A program made the position numbers and the translations under genes. Shown here in pieces: positions 17,623 through 26,698 of a stretch of DNA of 64,000 nt (its first letter is position 1; each line of letters opens with the position of its first letter). Location of the stretch: positions 372,001-436,000 of the forward strand of contig NZ_AP024651.1 of the NCBI RefSeq assembly GCF_019977295.1, written 5' to 3'. The stretch is from Arthrobacter sp. StoSoilB20 (GTDB taxonomy: Bacteria; Actinomycetota; Actinomycetes; Actinomycetales; Micrococcaceae). The notes beneath the pieces were generated by a model. That model was given only the letters and a program-made list of their open reading frames with translations. It searched no databases and was not told the DNA's origin.

Positions 17623-18918
17623 ATGAAATTCAAAGACATCAAGGCACTCGCCTCGGTGCAGGGACCGGCCCGCTCCACCGGGGAGCGCCTGGCCCGGAAA
17701 TGCTACAGCGTGGAGGACATGCGGAAGCTGGCAGCCAAGCGCCTTCCCAAAAGCATCTTCGACTACATCGAAGGAGGGGGCGAGGACGAGGTTTCGCTCC
17801 GGCGCAACCGGTCCTCGTTCGATGAGTGGTCCTTCCTTCCCAAGTGGGGATCCGTGGACAACCTGGACCTCAGCTCAACGCTCTTGGGTGGACCCGTCTC
17901 CATGCCGGTGACCCTCTCGCCTACAGGCGGGACGCGCTTGTTCCACCCCCAGGGTGAGTCCGCGGCGGCCCGGGCCGCGCTCGCCGATGGCATTCCCTAC
18001 GGCTTGGCCCACCTCAGCACCACCACCATGGAAAATGTCAGTGCCGCTGCGCCGGGCCTCCGCCGGTGGTTCAACCTGGAGCCCACGCCGGACAAAGCGC
18101 TGCTGCAGGCCGTCCTGGACCGCGTGTCCGCGGCCGGCTACGAAGCCCTGCTGGTCAACGTTGACTGCCGGGCCATCGGCCACAGGGAGCGGGACTACCG
18201 CAACGGGTTTACCGCACCTCCGTCCATCAAACCGAAAACCGTGGTGGAAGGAATGCTGCACCCTGCCTGGGCGCTGGGGTTCCTGGCCAACGACGCCATA
18301 GCTTTCCCCAACCTCGATGCCGACATCCCGGAGGGTCCTTTGGCCAGCTCCCCGGACATGTGGCGCACGCTGCTGGCCGGTTCCTACGAACCCACGGACT
18401 GGGACGACATCCAGGATCTGCGCGAACGCTGGAACGGGCCGATCATCCTCAAAGGCGTGGTCAATCCGAACGACGTCGCGCTGGCTGTTGCGCTGGGCAT
18501 CGACGCCATCCAGGTCAGCAACCACGGCGGACGGCAACTGGACCACATGGCCACTGCGCTGGATGTCCTTCCGGACATCGTGGACAGGGCTGCCGGGCAG
18601 CTGGAAATCATCGTCGACGGCGGCATCCGCCGGGGTTCGGACGTGGTCAAGGCCCTGGCGCTGGGTGCTGATGCCTGTTCCATCGGGCGCCCCTATCTTT
18701 ACGGGCTTGCGGCCGCCGGGGAAGCCGGCGTGGCCCACGTCCTGAAAATGTTCCGATCCGAAATCACCCGCACCATGATGCTCCTGGGAGTATCCACCGT
18801 TGAAGAACTGCGTACCGAAGGCCGGGACCTGATCCGGCACCGCAATGAAGCGTTCACCCGCACCCAACCAACCCCCAAGGCCGACCCCATGGGCCTTGCA
18901 CACCTGAGGACTCCCTGA
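17623..18918 (+). CDS. FMN-dependent alpha-hydroxy-acid oxidase/dehydrogenase
   Basis: 431 residues. Family signature SNHGGRQLD carries the catalytic H301 and substrate-binding R304; the FMN-binding lysine is K277 (ILKGV); LSPTGG (99-103) is the flavin-contact PTG motif. The enzyme oxidises an L-alpha-hydroxy acid (lactate, glycolate, mandelate or similar) or, in some members, an alpha-amino-acid-like substrate. The usual VDT/VDV strand reads VNVDCRAIG here, which may reflect an unusual pocket. It heads a unit with a polar-amino-acid-type ABC importer (the next start overlaps its stop) and RidA, so the substrate is probably imported by that system. Confidence 0.88.
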   Translation: MKFKDIKALASVQGPARSTGERLARKCYSVEDMRKLAAKRLPKSIFDYIEGGGEDEVSLRRNRSSFDEWSFLPKWGSVDNLDLSSTLLGGPVSMPVTLSPTGGTRLFHPQGESAAARAALADGIPYGLAHLSTTTMENVSAAAPGLRRWFNLEPTPDKALLQAVLDRVSAAGYEALLVNVDCRAIGHRERDYRNGFTAPPSIKPKTVVEGMLHPAWALGFLANDAIAFPNLDADIPEGPLASSPDMWRTLLAGSYEPTDWDDIQDLRERWNGPIILKGVVNPNDVALAVALGIDAIQVSNHGGRQLDHMATALDVLPDIVDRAAGQLEIIVDGGIRRGSDVVKALALGADACSIGRPYLYGLAAAGEAGVAHVLKMFRSEITRTMMLLGVSTVEELRTEGRDLIRHRNEAFTRTQPTPKADPMGLAHLRTP

Positions 18919-19859
18919 TGACGAATGTCTCCGCACCCCGCTGCACCAAACGTGCCTTACCCGCAGTCGTTGTGACAGCAGCGATCCTGCTGGCAGTGAC
19001 GGCTTGCAACCCCGCCGGCAACGCACCGGCGTCGGATTCTTCCGGCGGAACCGCAGCAGCAGGCACAGGCGTGCCCGCGCTGGAAGTGAACCAGGCCGCC
19101 GTCGAGCTCCTTCCGGAATCCATCAAGACATCCAAAGTGCTGCGCGTGGCCATCCCCACCAACGAGCAGCCAACCCAGTTCTACCGTGAAGGCACACAGG
19201 AAATGACCGGGACCAACCCGGACGTGGCCCGCCTCATTGGCCAGGCATTGGGTGTCAAGGTGGAGATCCAGGTGGCCAACTTCGACTCCATCATTCCCGG
19301 CCTGGCGGCAAACCGTTATGACATGACCGTGTCCTCCATGACCCCCACGGAGAAACGCATGGAAGTCCTGGATTTTGTCGACTACATGCAGATCGGCAGC
19401 GCGATCGCCGTACCCAAGGGCAATCCCGCAGGCATTAAGGACCAGAACGCGCTTTGCGGCATGAAGGTTGGCCTGTTGACCGGCTCCTACCAGCTGACCG
19501 TCAACGTTCCCGACTACGACGCTGCCTGTGCTGCCGCCGGCAAAGACGCCATCCAGAAGAGTGAATTCCAGGACACCCGGCAGGCGATTTCTGCGCTGGG
19601 CAGCGGACGACTGGACACTGTGCTGGCCGACTCGCCCATCCTGAACTTTGCCGCCACCCAAAATCCGCAGATCGAGATTGCCCACACCTATGAGTTCGCT
19701 CCCGTGGGGGTGGGCGTGCCGAAGGAATCCGGCCTGGTGAAATCCGTCTCCGCCGCACTGGATGCCGTGATCAAGAGCGACTCATACATCAAGGTCCTCG
19801 GGAAGTACGGGCTTGAAACCAGCGCCATCACCGAAGCCCGCGTCAACGTCGCGCAGTAG
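18918..19859 (+). CDS. ABC importer substrate-binding lipoprotein, family 3
   Basis: 313 residues. Lipoprotein signal with lipobox LAVTAC (Cys30), then a Ser/Gly-rich linker and a family 3 binding domain (LRVAIPTNEQ, GTNPDVARLIGQALG, RYDMTVSSMTPTEKR). Such proteins bind amino acids, opines or small hydroxy or keto acids at the outer face of the membrane. Its start overlaps the oxidase stop (TGATG), and the permease and ATPase genes follow. Confidence 0.92.
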   Translation: MTNVSAPRCTKRALPAVVVTAAILLAVTACNPAGNAPASDSSGGTAAAGTGVPALEVNQAAVELLPESIKTSKVLRVAIPTNEQPTQFYREGTQEMTGTNPDVARLIGQALGVKVEIQVANFDSIIPGLAANRYDMTVSSMTPTEKRMEVLDFVDYMQIGSAIAVPKGNPAGIKDQNALCGMKVGLLTGSYQLTVNVPDYDAACAAAGKDAIQKSEFQDTRQAISALGSGRLDTVLADSPILNFAATQNPQIEIAHTYEFAPVGVGVPKESGLVKSVSAALDAVIKSDSYIKVLGKYGLETSAITEARVNVAQ

Positions 19860-19907
19860 TTGAATTCGAACCCAGTAGTGAAAACTCCCAAACAAGAGGC
19901 AGTGGCT

Positions 19908-20831
19908 ATGCAGCAGCAACCCTCAACTCCAGATACCAAGGATTCCGCAGCAGTGGTTTCCGGTGATGCGATTCCCGTGGTGCCCTTGAAACATCCGGTG
20001 CGTTTGGTCCTGGCTGTGGTCCTCGTCCTGCTGGCCTTGGGGGCCGCGTGGGACGTCGCAGTCAACCAGCGCTACAGGTGGGACGTGGTGGCCTCCTACC
20101 TGTTCGCCCCGCAGATCCTGGCCGGCGCCGGGCTGACCATCGTGCTCACTGTGGTGTCCATGACGGTGGGTATCGCCCTTGGCACGCTGCTCGCGATCAT
20201 GAGGCTCTCCGACAACCCCATCCTGAGCACCATCAGCCGCGGCTACATCTGGTTTTTCCGGGGTACGCCCCTGCTGGTCCAGTTGATCTTCTGGTACAAC
20301 ATTGCAGCGCTCTACCCGGTGATTGCCTTCGGGCTTCCGTTCGGCGGACCGTCAGTGGTCCTCGGTTCAGCGAACGTCCTGATCTCCCCGTTGGGGGCCG
20401 CGCTCCTGGGGTTGTCCTTGAACGAGGCAGCCTACATGGCAGAAATCATCCGTGGCGGCATCGGTTCCGTGGACAAGGGACAGTACGACGCCGCCCGTGC
20501 ACTGGGCATGAGCGGCGGGAAGCTCATGAGCCGGGTGATCCTGCCGCAAGCCATGCGCGTGGTGCTGCCACCCACCGGCAACCAGGTCATTTCCATGCTG
20601 AAGGGCACGTCCCTGGTGAGCGTCCTTGCGATCTCCGACCTTCTCTACTCAGCCCAGATCATCTACGCGAACAACTACCAAACCATCCCGCTGCTCATTG
20701 TTGCCAGCCTCTGGTACCTGCTCATGACCACCGTCCTGAGCTTCTTCCAAAACAAACTCGAACGCAGGTACGGGCGCGGCTTTGATGCAGCACCGCGACG
20801 GATCCGCAAGCCCAGGACAAGGACAGCATGA
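19908..20831 (+). CDS. ABC importer permease, polar amino acid type
   Basis: 307 residues from the ATG with GAGG eight bases upstream; a TTG 48 bases earlier is a weaker alternative. The N-terminal 35 residues are hydrophilic, followed by about five or six membrane spans. The ATPase-coupling EAA loop is visible as [19 protein letters not shown], then [12 protein letters not shown]. One permease gene only, so it would act as a homodimer. It overlaps the ATPase gene by ATGA. Confidence 0.92.
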   Translation: MQQQPSTPDTKDSAAVVSGDAIPVVPLKHPVRLVLAVVLVLLALGAAWDVAVNQRYRWDVVASYLFAPQILAGAGLTIVLTVVSMTVGIALGTLLAIMRLSDNPILSTISRGYIWFFRGTPLLVQLIFWYNIAALYPVIAFGLPFGGPSVVLGSANVLISPLGAALLGLSLNEAAYMAEIIRGGIGSVDKGQYDAARALGMSGGKLMSRVILPQAMRVVLPPTGNQVISMLKGTSLVSVLAISDLLYSAQIIYANNYQTIPLLIVASLWYLLMTTVLSFFQNKLERRYGRGFDAAPRRIRKPRTRTA

Positions 20832-21595
20832 TGACAACGGCCATGGTGGAAGCCCGGGGCGTCCGGAAGAACTTTGGTGTTATCGAAATCCTGAAAGGCA
20901 TTGACCTCAGGGTTGAAAAGGGATCGGTGACCTGCCTGATCGGCCCGTCCGGTTCCGGCAAGACCACGTTCCTGCGGTGCATCAACCACCTTGAAAAAGT
21001 TGACGCCGGACGGCTTTACGTCGACGAGCACTTGGTGGGCTACACCGAGCGCAACGGGAAGCTTTACGAAATGAAGGAACGCCAGACAGCCCGCTCGAGG
21101 CTCAATGCCGGCATGGTGTTCCAGCGCTTCAACCTCTTCCCGCACATGACCGTGCTGGAGAACATCATCGAGGCACCGGTGCATGTTCTGGGCCGGCCCC
21201 GCCGTGAAGTGGTGGTGGAGGCGCAGGTGCTGCTGGACCGGGTGGGCCTGGGCAACCGCGGCCACTCCTACCCGCAGGAGCTTTCCGGCGGTCAGCAGCA
21301 GCGCATCGCGATCGCCAGGGCACTGGCCATGAAGCCCAAGCTGATGCTCTTCGACGAGCCCACCTCGGCCCTTGACCCGGAGTTGGTAGGCGAAGTCCTG
21401 GACGTGATGAAGTCCCTGGCGGAGGCCGGAATGACCATGGTGGTGGTCACGCACGAACTCGGTTTCGCCCGCCAGGTTGCCGATCAAGTGGTGTTCATGG
21501 ACGGCGGCGTAGTGGTGGAAAGCGGTCCACCCGAGCAAGTCCTGGGCAGCCCCCAACACGACCGCACCAAGGCATTCCTCTCAAAAGTTCTGTAA
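20828..21595 (+). CDS. ABC importer ATPase, polar amino acid type
   Basis: 255 residues. Walker [11 protein letters not shown]-loop in [13 protein letters not shown], signature LSGGQQQR, Walker [15 protein letters not shown] and H-loop VTHELGFA are all intact. Highly typical of GlnQ-type ATPases, apart from a short insert after [15 protein letters not shown]. It energises the permease encoded just upstream. Confidence 0.95.
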   Translation: MMTTAMVEARGVRKNFGVIEILKGIDLRVEKGSVTCLIGPSGSGKTTFLRCINHLEKVDAGRLYVDEHLVGYTERNGKLYEMKERQTARSRLNAGMVFQRFNLFPHMTVLENIIEAPVHVLGRPRREVVVEAQVLLDRVGLGNRGHSYPQELSGGQQQRIAIARALAMKPKLMLFDEPTSALDPELVGEVLDVMKSLAEAGMTMVVVTHELGFARQVADQVVFMDGGVVVESGPPEQVLGSPQHDRTKAFLSKVL

Positions 21596-21665
21596 CCCCC
21601 AAACATTTGTCCAGTGTGCGTTCGGCAGCACACGTCCCCTCCGCTTAACGAAAGGCATCACCAAC

Positions 21666-22046
21666 ATGACGCGTCAACAGGTGGTCACCGACCTCGCACC
21701 CAGCCCGGCCGGCCCTTACTCCCAGGCCATCGTGGCCAACGGATTCCTGTACACCGCCGGCCAGACGCCCCACGATCCCACCACGGACGAGCGCGTAGGA
21801 ATCACCATCGAGGAACAGACGATCCGGGCCATGGAGAACCTGGCCAAGGTGCTTGGCGCGCACGGCCTGGACTTCTCCCACGTGGTCAAAGCCACCGTGC
21901 ACCTGCATCACCCACGCCGTGACATCGACGGCTTCAACGCCGTCTACGAAAAGTACGTCGTTGCCCCTTACCCGGCGCGGACCACCGTGGGTTCGTTCCT
22001 GGGAGACTTCCTGGTGGAGATCGACGTCGTAGCGGCCCTCCCGTAA
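21666..22046 (+). CDS. RidA family (enamine/imine deaminase) protein
   Basis: 126 residues with the RidA pattern: GPYSQAIVANGFLYTAGQ near the start, R105 in YPARTTV (carboxylate-binding arginine) and E118 close to the C-terminus. RidA proteins hydrolyse reactive 2-aminoacrylate and other imines. Placed 70 bases after an ABC importer and a flavin oxidase, it may deal with an imine made during oxidation of an imported amino compound, which would favour an amino-acid-like substrate for this locus. Confidence 0.9.
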   Translation: MTRQQVVTDLAPSPAGPYSQAIVANGFLYTAGQTPHDPTTDERVGITIEEQTIRAMENLAKVLGAHGLDFSHVVKATVHLHHPRRDIDGFNAVYEKYVVAPYPARTTVGSFLGDFLVEIDVVAALP

Positions 22047-22059
22047 CCGACCACCCCCG

Positions 22060-22121
22060 CCGGAGGTACCGGGCGGAGGTACTAGGCGGAGGTACCAGCC
22101 GGGGGTACTTGCGGGGGTATT
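22060..22121. repeat. Short tandem repeat after ridA-like gene
   Basis: Five imperfect copies of a 12-14-base unit with core GGAGGTAC or GGGGGTAC, starting within 15 bases of the RidA stop. The remainder of the 216-base gap shows nothing else recognisable. Confidence 0.75.
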
Positions 22122-22262
22122 TCAGCACCTTTCACGCGGCCCCGTCCGATGCCGGACATTGCGCATTGGGCGGGGCCTTCCTTGACTGCGCCCTCATCAG
22201 GGCTGCAGAACAGCAGTTCCCTCCAACCCTGATCCATGCCCTCCCTACCCTGAAAGGCCGTC

Positions 22263-23036
22263 ATGTCCGCCCAAGCCCTGCCCTGCCCAAACCGCGGTGA
22301 CCCTGCTTCCGCCCAACCATTGAACGACCAACAGTTGCTGGCATTGGTTCGTGGCGGTGACGTTGCCGCCTTCGGCGAACTGTTCATCCGTTACCGGCGG
22401 GTGGGAGGTTTCGTGGCCCGCGCGGAATCAGACAACCCCAGCGATGCCGCAGACATTGTGGGTGAAGCGTTCGCCGCCGTCTTCCAAGCGATCGTTGAGG
22501 GCCGCGGTCCGGTGGAGTCGTTCCGGTCCTACCTGTTGACCACAATCCGGCGGATGGCCCACCGGAAGAACCAGAAGGCAACAAGGCTGGTCCTGATCGA
22601 CTCGGGTACCGTGGATGCCTTTGCTTTTTCCGGCGACGACCACGTCCTTGGGACCCACGAGTCCATCATTTTGGTGCGAGCTTTCCGCGAGCTGCCCAGG
22701 CGCTGGCAGGACGTGCTCTGGTACGTCGACGTCGAAGGACTGAAACCCGCGCAGGCTGGTCCGCTTCTTGGCCTGACCCCGAATGCGCTCTCCGCCTTGG
22801 CCATACGGGCGCGCGAGGGCCTCCGCCAGATGTACCTGCAGAAGCACGTCGGCCAGGCCACTGTCCAGTCCTGCACCGAATACCTGCGATACCTGGGCAG
22901 GTATGTCAGAAACGGACTGCGCGGAAACGCCCAAGCCAGGGTGCGGGAGCACACTGAACGCTGCGCGCACTGTTCAGCCGTCCTCGCGGAACTCCGCGAG
23001 CTTCAGGCGTCCATGCGGACCACCACAAACAAGTAG
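22263..23036 (+). CDS. ECF-type sigma factor with C-terminal zinc finger
   Basis: 257 residues. Sigma region 2 is at about 25-105 (DVAAFGELFIRYRRVGGFVAR, then ESFRSYLLTTIRRMAHR) and region 4 at about 132-190 (LPRRWQDVLWYVDVEGLKP, GLTPNALSALAIRAREGLR). The last 55 residues carry C204, H230, C234 and C237, i.e. the H-x3-C-x2-C pattern of zinc-binding anti-sigma domains. Sigma and an anti-sigma-like module are therefore in one chain. No separate anti-sigma gene adjoins. The fused finger probably senses redox state or metal and modulates the sigma function. Confidence 0.88.
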   Translation: MSAQALPCPNRGDPASAQPLNDQQLLALVRGGDVAAFGELFIRYRRVGGFVARAESDNPSDAADIVGEAFAAVFQAIVEGRGPVESFRSYLLTTIRRMAHRKNQKATRLVLIDSGTVDAFAFSGDDHVLGTHESIILVRAFRELPRRWQDVLWYVDVEGLKPAQAGPLLGLTPNALSALAIRAREGLRQMYLQKHVGQATVQSCTEYLRYLGRYVRNGLRGNAQARVREHTERCAHCSAVLAELRELQASMRTTTNK

Positions 23037-23055
23037 GCGGAGCAGCGCGTGCCGG

Positions 23056-23194
23056 GAAGTGAAGCACCTTGTGCTGGAACTGCGGCAGCACATGCCTGAA
23101 GTGAAGCACCTTGTGCTGGAACTGCGGCAGCGCGTGTCGGGAAGTGGAGCACCTTGTGCTGGAACTGCGGCAGCACATGCCTGAAGTGAAGCAG
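23056..23194. repeat. 42-43-bp tandem repeat after sigma factor gene
   Basis: Units start at 23056, 23098 and 23141, with a partial fourth at 23183. Each reads GAAGTGAAGCACCTTGTGCT, then a conserved GGAACTGCGGCAG. Each unit contains the small inverted repeat AGCAC-CTT-GTGCT. It lies 20 bases after the sigma stop and fills the gap to the next gene's end. Confidence 0.9.
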
Positions 23195-23222
23195 TCCATT
23201 CCGGCAGGTACCAATGCCCGTA

Positions 23223-23681
23223 CTAGGCGACGTCGGAGCTGATGTGATCCCCGCCGGCAGACGGATCCCCACTGGCAGGCTGGTCCCCACTGGCAGGCTG
23301 ATCCCCTCCGGCAGGCTGCTCCAAATCAGCCGGCCGGCTCCCGTCGGCGCCCTGGGTCCCCACTAAACGCCGGCGCTCCAGTTCGCAGTTGATCAGGTCC
23401 AGCAGCGCCTGTGCCGGTTCGGACAAGTGATGTGTGTCAGGTGAGCCGAGCTGGTCGCAGTGAATGAGGACGTGGCGGATGCGTTCCAGTTCACGGGACG
23501 GCACCAACGGCCAGCGGTGGAACAGCTGCCGGACTGCTATCGCTCCAAGGAGGGCATCGGGCTTGTTTGCCGCGTTGTGGTTTCCGTGCTGTCCAGCGGC
23601 TCGTCGTCTGGCGATACTGGCTGCCGAGAGCGCAACGCCGTGGGCCATGAGATTCTCGGCCTTGAGTGAATTCGGGGCCAT
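23223..23681 (-). CDS. Hypothetical protein with QPASGD-type repeats at C-terminus
   Basis: 152 residues. Start supported by GGGGAGG five bases before the ATG. Residues about 10-115 are mixed and could be a small helical domain (RELERIRHVLIHCDQLG; QALLDLINCELERRRLV). The last 35 residues are repeats of six (GGDQPAS, GDQPAS, GDPSAG) encoded by an 18-bp DNA repeat. I recognise no family. It is convergent with the sigma factor gene. Confidence 0.65.
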   Translation of the reverse strand: MAPNSLKAENLMAHGVALSAASIARRRAAGQHGNHNAANKPDALLGAIAVRQLFHRWPLVPSRELERIRHVLIHCDQLGSPDTHHLSEPAQALLDLINCELERRRLVGTQGADGSRPADLEQPAGGDQPASGDQPASGDPSAGGDHISSDVA

Positions 23682-23733
23682 GGGGGACCTCCCCGGGGTA
23701 GAGCGAAGGAAGCCGTTGCCTGACTACGAAATC

Positions 23734-23764
23734 AGCTTACAGAATGTGAGTTATGTCATGTCAA
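23734..23764 (-). promoter_or_regulatory. Possible promoter of the hypothetical gene at 23223-23681
   Basis: On the minus strand TTGACA (23759-23764), a 19-base spacer, then TAAGCT (23734-23739), 53 bases before the start codon, in a locally AT-rich patch. Spacing is one or two bases longer than ideal. Confidence 0.45.
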
Positions 23765-23906
23765 TCATTACGTAAGGCTGCCGCCGTCGTGATCTAAAAT
23801 TCCGTTCCGCGGGCTGTGGCGGCGGGCTTGTGGTGAGCTCCAGACGCGGCACCGTTCCTACGGCCCGAATCCCACGTTGGCGACCAGTGAAGCGACCCGG
23901 CCTGCG

Positions 23907-24236
23907 TCAAAAGCCGCGCCGGACCGCCGTTTTGTCTTGATCGAAGTGATACCGGGCCCGGCGGAGAAAGCTGACGAGCGCCTCTGTTTCCGACTCGGTA
24001 CGAAGTATTGAGAAGTCCATGATCCCAGCGCGCTCGTCAGTGTCCCACACGCGCCAGCCCGTGCCGTCACGATCGATCCAGGCCGAACGTTCGGCGCGGC
24101 CGGTCCGACCGAACCAGTTCGCAGTTGCCACGCGAACTGTGGCCAGATATTCCGCTACCCTCGCCATGGTCAGGGATTCGGGGTCCGCCAGCAACTCGTC
24201 CAAGCCGTGCAGGTAGTGCAGCTCTTGATTGTGCAT
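23907..24236 (-). CDS. Hypothetical protein
   Basis: 109 residues from the inner ATG (122 if the ATG at 24275 is used; neither has a strong ribosome site). Acidic and aromatic, e.g. HNQELHYLHGLDELL, ANWFGRTG, GWRVWDTDER; no cysteine or membrane segment. I do not recognise it. It is divergent from a lipoprotein gene. The 225 bases downstream, to 23682, contain no other feature than the promoter noted at 23734-23764. Confidence 0.55.
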   Translation of the reverse strand: MHNQELHYLHGLDELLADPESLTMARVAEYLATVRVATANWFGRTGRAERSAWIDRDGTGWRVWDTDERAGIMDFSILRTESETEALVSFLRRARYHFDQDKTAVRRGF

Positions 24237-24354
24237 GATCCCAGTATCGTTCGGTTTGCGGTGGGATCCGGTCATTGCCTGCTGCCAACCAACGTGCCGG
24301 AGCGCGTCGGCGGGTCGGCCTCGGATTCAAAATCAATGAATACATAGTGGAGCA

Positions 24355-24972
24355 ATGAGCCGCGCCAACCGAACCGCTACCCAGGCTGCCCTGATTGCCG
24401 TTATCCTTCTGTCGCTCGTCTCGTGTGCCGCTCCGGTGCCATTGCCCGAGGCGTCCTCACAGTCCATCCCACACGACGCGGACAGTGGACAGACCATCGC
24501 CGAAGCCCGCGGGGCCATAGATGCCATCCCCGGAATTTCGGTCACCAGCTTTACCGGCGGAGGGCCGCCGAACGTGAAGGGAAACACCGGGTACGCCGTG
24601 GCGTTCGCCATTGAACCCGGATACACCCTCGTCTACGGCGACTTGCTCATCGACTACATCATCCGCAACGTTTGGGCTGTGGGGGAAGGCTACATGCCGA
24701 ACACCCAGATCCAGATCAGCGCGAGTACCGCTGACGGGGAGCCGTTTTTCGACCTTGCAGCCGCAGCTGTTGGCTCGGCCTGGGTCAGTCCGAAGACCTC
24801 GGCCACTCCGTCGCAACACAGCACCGTCATCATCCCACTCAGCGCTGACGACCCCGAAGGGGCCCGGAACCTCATGAACTTCAAGCGTGACGGTTCCTGG
24901 CCGGGCGTCATCCCGAAGCCCCTCCCGGACCGCATCACCCGTTTGGAAACCGCCCCCGCGCCGGCGGGATGA
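24355..24972 (+). CDS. Hypothetical lipoprotein
   Basis: 205 residues. Basic N-terminus, hydrophobic core and lipobox LVSC (Cys24), so it is a lipid-anchored surface protein. The mature part begins with a repeat-free domain, IAEARGAIDAIPGISVTSF, suggesting an alpha/beta fold such as that seen in small actinobacterial surface domains. No known catalytic motif. The ends of this gene and the MFS gene face each other across the GC palindromes at 25009-25040. Confidence 0.7.
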   Translation: MSRANRTATQAALIAVILLSLVSCAAPVPLPEASSQSIPHDADSGQTIAEARGAIDAIPGISVTSFTGGGPPNVKGNTGYAVAFAIEPGYTLVYGDLLIDYIIRNVWAVGEGYMPNTQIQISASTADGEPFFDLAAAAVGSAWVSPKTSATPSQHSTVIIPLSADDPEGARNLMNFKRDGSWPGVIPKPLPDRITRLETAPAPAG

Positions 24973-25008
24973 ATAACCATTCCTGGTGTGGCCCAGCCGG
25001 CAGAAATC

Positions 25009-25040
25009 GGCGCCGGCGCCCGCGATGCGGCGCCGGCGCC
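25009..25040. terminator. Putative bidirectional terminator (paired GC palindromes)
   Basis: The self-complementary 12-mer GGCGCCGGCGCC occurs at 25009-25020 and again at 25029-25040, giving a 12-bp stem with an 8-base loop. It lies in the short gap between two convergent genes. There is no T tract, so termination efficiency is uncertain. Confidence 0.6.
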
Positions 25041-25046
25041 GTGCAG

Positions 25047-26540
25047 CTAGCCCAAGTGGACGTGCGGCGTATCGCCTGTTCCGCTGAAGGTTTTGCGATC
25101 GATCCTGATCAGGAGGAATGCGATCGGTACGATCAAAACCGCTACCCCTGCCGCCCAAAGGAACACCATCGAGTAGCCCGCGGTCAGCGCTGCCAGGGGC
25201 TCACCGCCGGCGGACATGGTGGCTGCGGCTGCGATGGCGCTGAAGAGTGCGATGCCCAGCGAGCCGCCAATCTGCTGTGACGCGTTGACCAGGGCGCTGG
25301 CCACTCCGGCGTCGTCCTTATCGACGCCGAAGAGGGCGAGGTTCTGCATGGGGACAAAAACCAGGCCCAGCCCGATGCCCATCAGGATCAACGCAGGCAG
25401 CATGTTTACCGCATACGTCCCATCCGGCGTGACCTGGGTGAGCCACAGCATGGCTGCGGCCATGAAGACCGGACCAAGTGCACTCGGGATTTTGGCGCCC
25501 AGTTTTGGCAGGTTTTTCGCAACGATGCCCGCCGTGATGATCAGCACCACTGTCATGGGCAACGACGCGATTCCGGCCGCGAACGGCGCGAACCCCAGGA
25601 CAATTTGGAGATAGAAGTTGATAAAGAGGATGCCGCCGATCAGCACTGCACCGGCGAGGAAAGAGGCCAGAAAGGCAGCGGCGCGGTTGCGTTCGGTGGC
25701 CACGTGCAGCGGCAGCAGGGGGTTCTTGACCTTGCGCTCGACGGCAACGAACAGGACCAGCAACAGCACACCTGCCGCGATGAAGCCCCAGGATTCCACT
25801 GCACCCCAACCGTGCTCGGCGTTGGCGAAGCCGTAGACCAGGGAGCCCAGGCCCAGAGCGGCAAGAACGACGCCGGGCCAGTCGTATTTGGTGGAACCTC
25901 CGGCTTTGCTTTCACCCACCAAAGTCCACACGCCGATCAGCGCGATGATCGCGATGGGGACGTTGACGAAGAAGCACCACCGCCATGAGACGAATTCGGT
26001 AAGGAAGCCGCCCAGCAGAACACCCACCGCTGCGCCGACGCCACTGATTGATCCAAAGATGGCGAAGGCGGTACCGCGGTCCTTGCCGCCGGGAAAGGCC
26101 ACCGTCAGGAGCGCCAGGGCGGCCGGGGCGAGGAGCGCTGCAAAGATGCCTTGCAGGGCGCGGGCGCCGATCAGTTCCCAGGGCTGCTGGGCCAGGCCTC
26201 CGATGAGCGATGCCACTGCGAAGCCTGCTGAGGCGGTGAGGAAGGTCCGCTTCCGTCCCCAGAAGTCGGAGATCCGCCCGCCCAGCAGCAGGAAGGCGCC
26301 GAAAACCAGGGCGTAGGCCGTGACCACCCATGAGCGGGTGGAGTCGCTGATGCCCATTTCCAGCTGGAGCCGGGGGAGTGCCAGGTTCACGATGGTGCCG
26401 TCCAGGACCACCATGAACTGGGCGAGGGCCAGGAAGGGGAGGGCCCGCCAGCCGATGCTTTTGCTGTTTTTTCCGCCCGGCGGGGTCCCGTTGCTTGTTG
26501 GGGCTTGAGTGCCCGATGTCCCCAGTACTTGTGATGCCAC
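25047..26540 (-). CDS. MFS drug:proton antiporter, DHA2 (14-TM) family
   Basis: 497 residues with about 14 membrane spans. The first span contains FMVVLDGTIVNLALPRL, typical of EmrB/QacA-type DHA2 exporters. GGRISDFWGRKR is motif A, and ARALQGIFAALLAPAALALL is motif C-like, a mark of antiporters. It likely exports hydrophobic compounds. An AT-rich inverted repeat lies 26 bases before the start (26567-26586). The divergent neighbour is the GH26-like gene. A MarR regulator about 1.3 kb away is a candidate controller. Confidence 0.9.
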   Translation of the reverse strand: MASQVLGTSGTQAPTSNGTPPGGKNSKSIGWRALPFLALAQFMVVLDGTIVNLALPRLQLEMGISDSTRSWVVTAYALVFGAFLLLGGRISDFWGRKRTFLTASAGFAVASLIGGLAQQPWELIGARALQGIFAALLAPAALALLTVAFPGGKDRGTAFAIFGSISGVGAAVGVLLGGFLTEFVSWRWCFFVNVPIAIIALIGVWTLVGESKAGGSTKYDWPGVVLAALGLGSLVYGFANAEHGWGAVESWGFIAAGVLLLVLFVAVERKVKNPLLPLHVATERNRAAAFLASFLAGAVLIGGILFINFYLQIVLGFAPFAAGIASLPMTVVLIITAGIVAKNLPKLGAKIPSALGPVFMAAAMLWLTQVTPDGTYAVNMLPALILMGIGLGLVFVPMQNLALFGVDKDDAGVASALVNASQQIGGSLGIALFSAIAAAATMSAGGEPLAALTAGYSMVFLWAAGVAVLIVPIAFLLIRIDRKTFSGTGDTPHVHLG

Positions 26541-26566
26541 GCGTCACCCATTCTTGAAAGTAGTAA

Positions 26567-26586
26567 TACTTATAAAAGTATAAGTA
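26567..26586. promoter_or_regulatory. Operator-like AT-rich palindrome before MFS gene
   Basis: TACTTATA-AAAG-TATAAGTA, 8-bp arms with 4-base centre, in the divergent region between the MFS and GH26-like genes. It is strikingly AT-rich for this genome. Type of regulator unknown; MarR or TetR proteins use sites of this shape. Confidence 0.65.
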
Positions 26587-26698
26587 CTCCGGGGTGCGGG
26601 CGTAAGCGATCAGACAGTGAGATGCGTCCCAGTTCCATCAAAGGCAGGCACCTTACTAGGATGGGGAAAACGCAGGCGGGAAAGGGTTGGGATTTATC

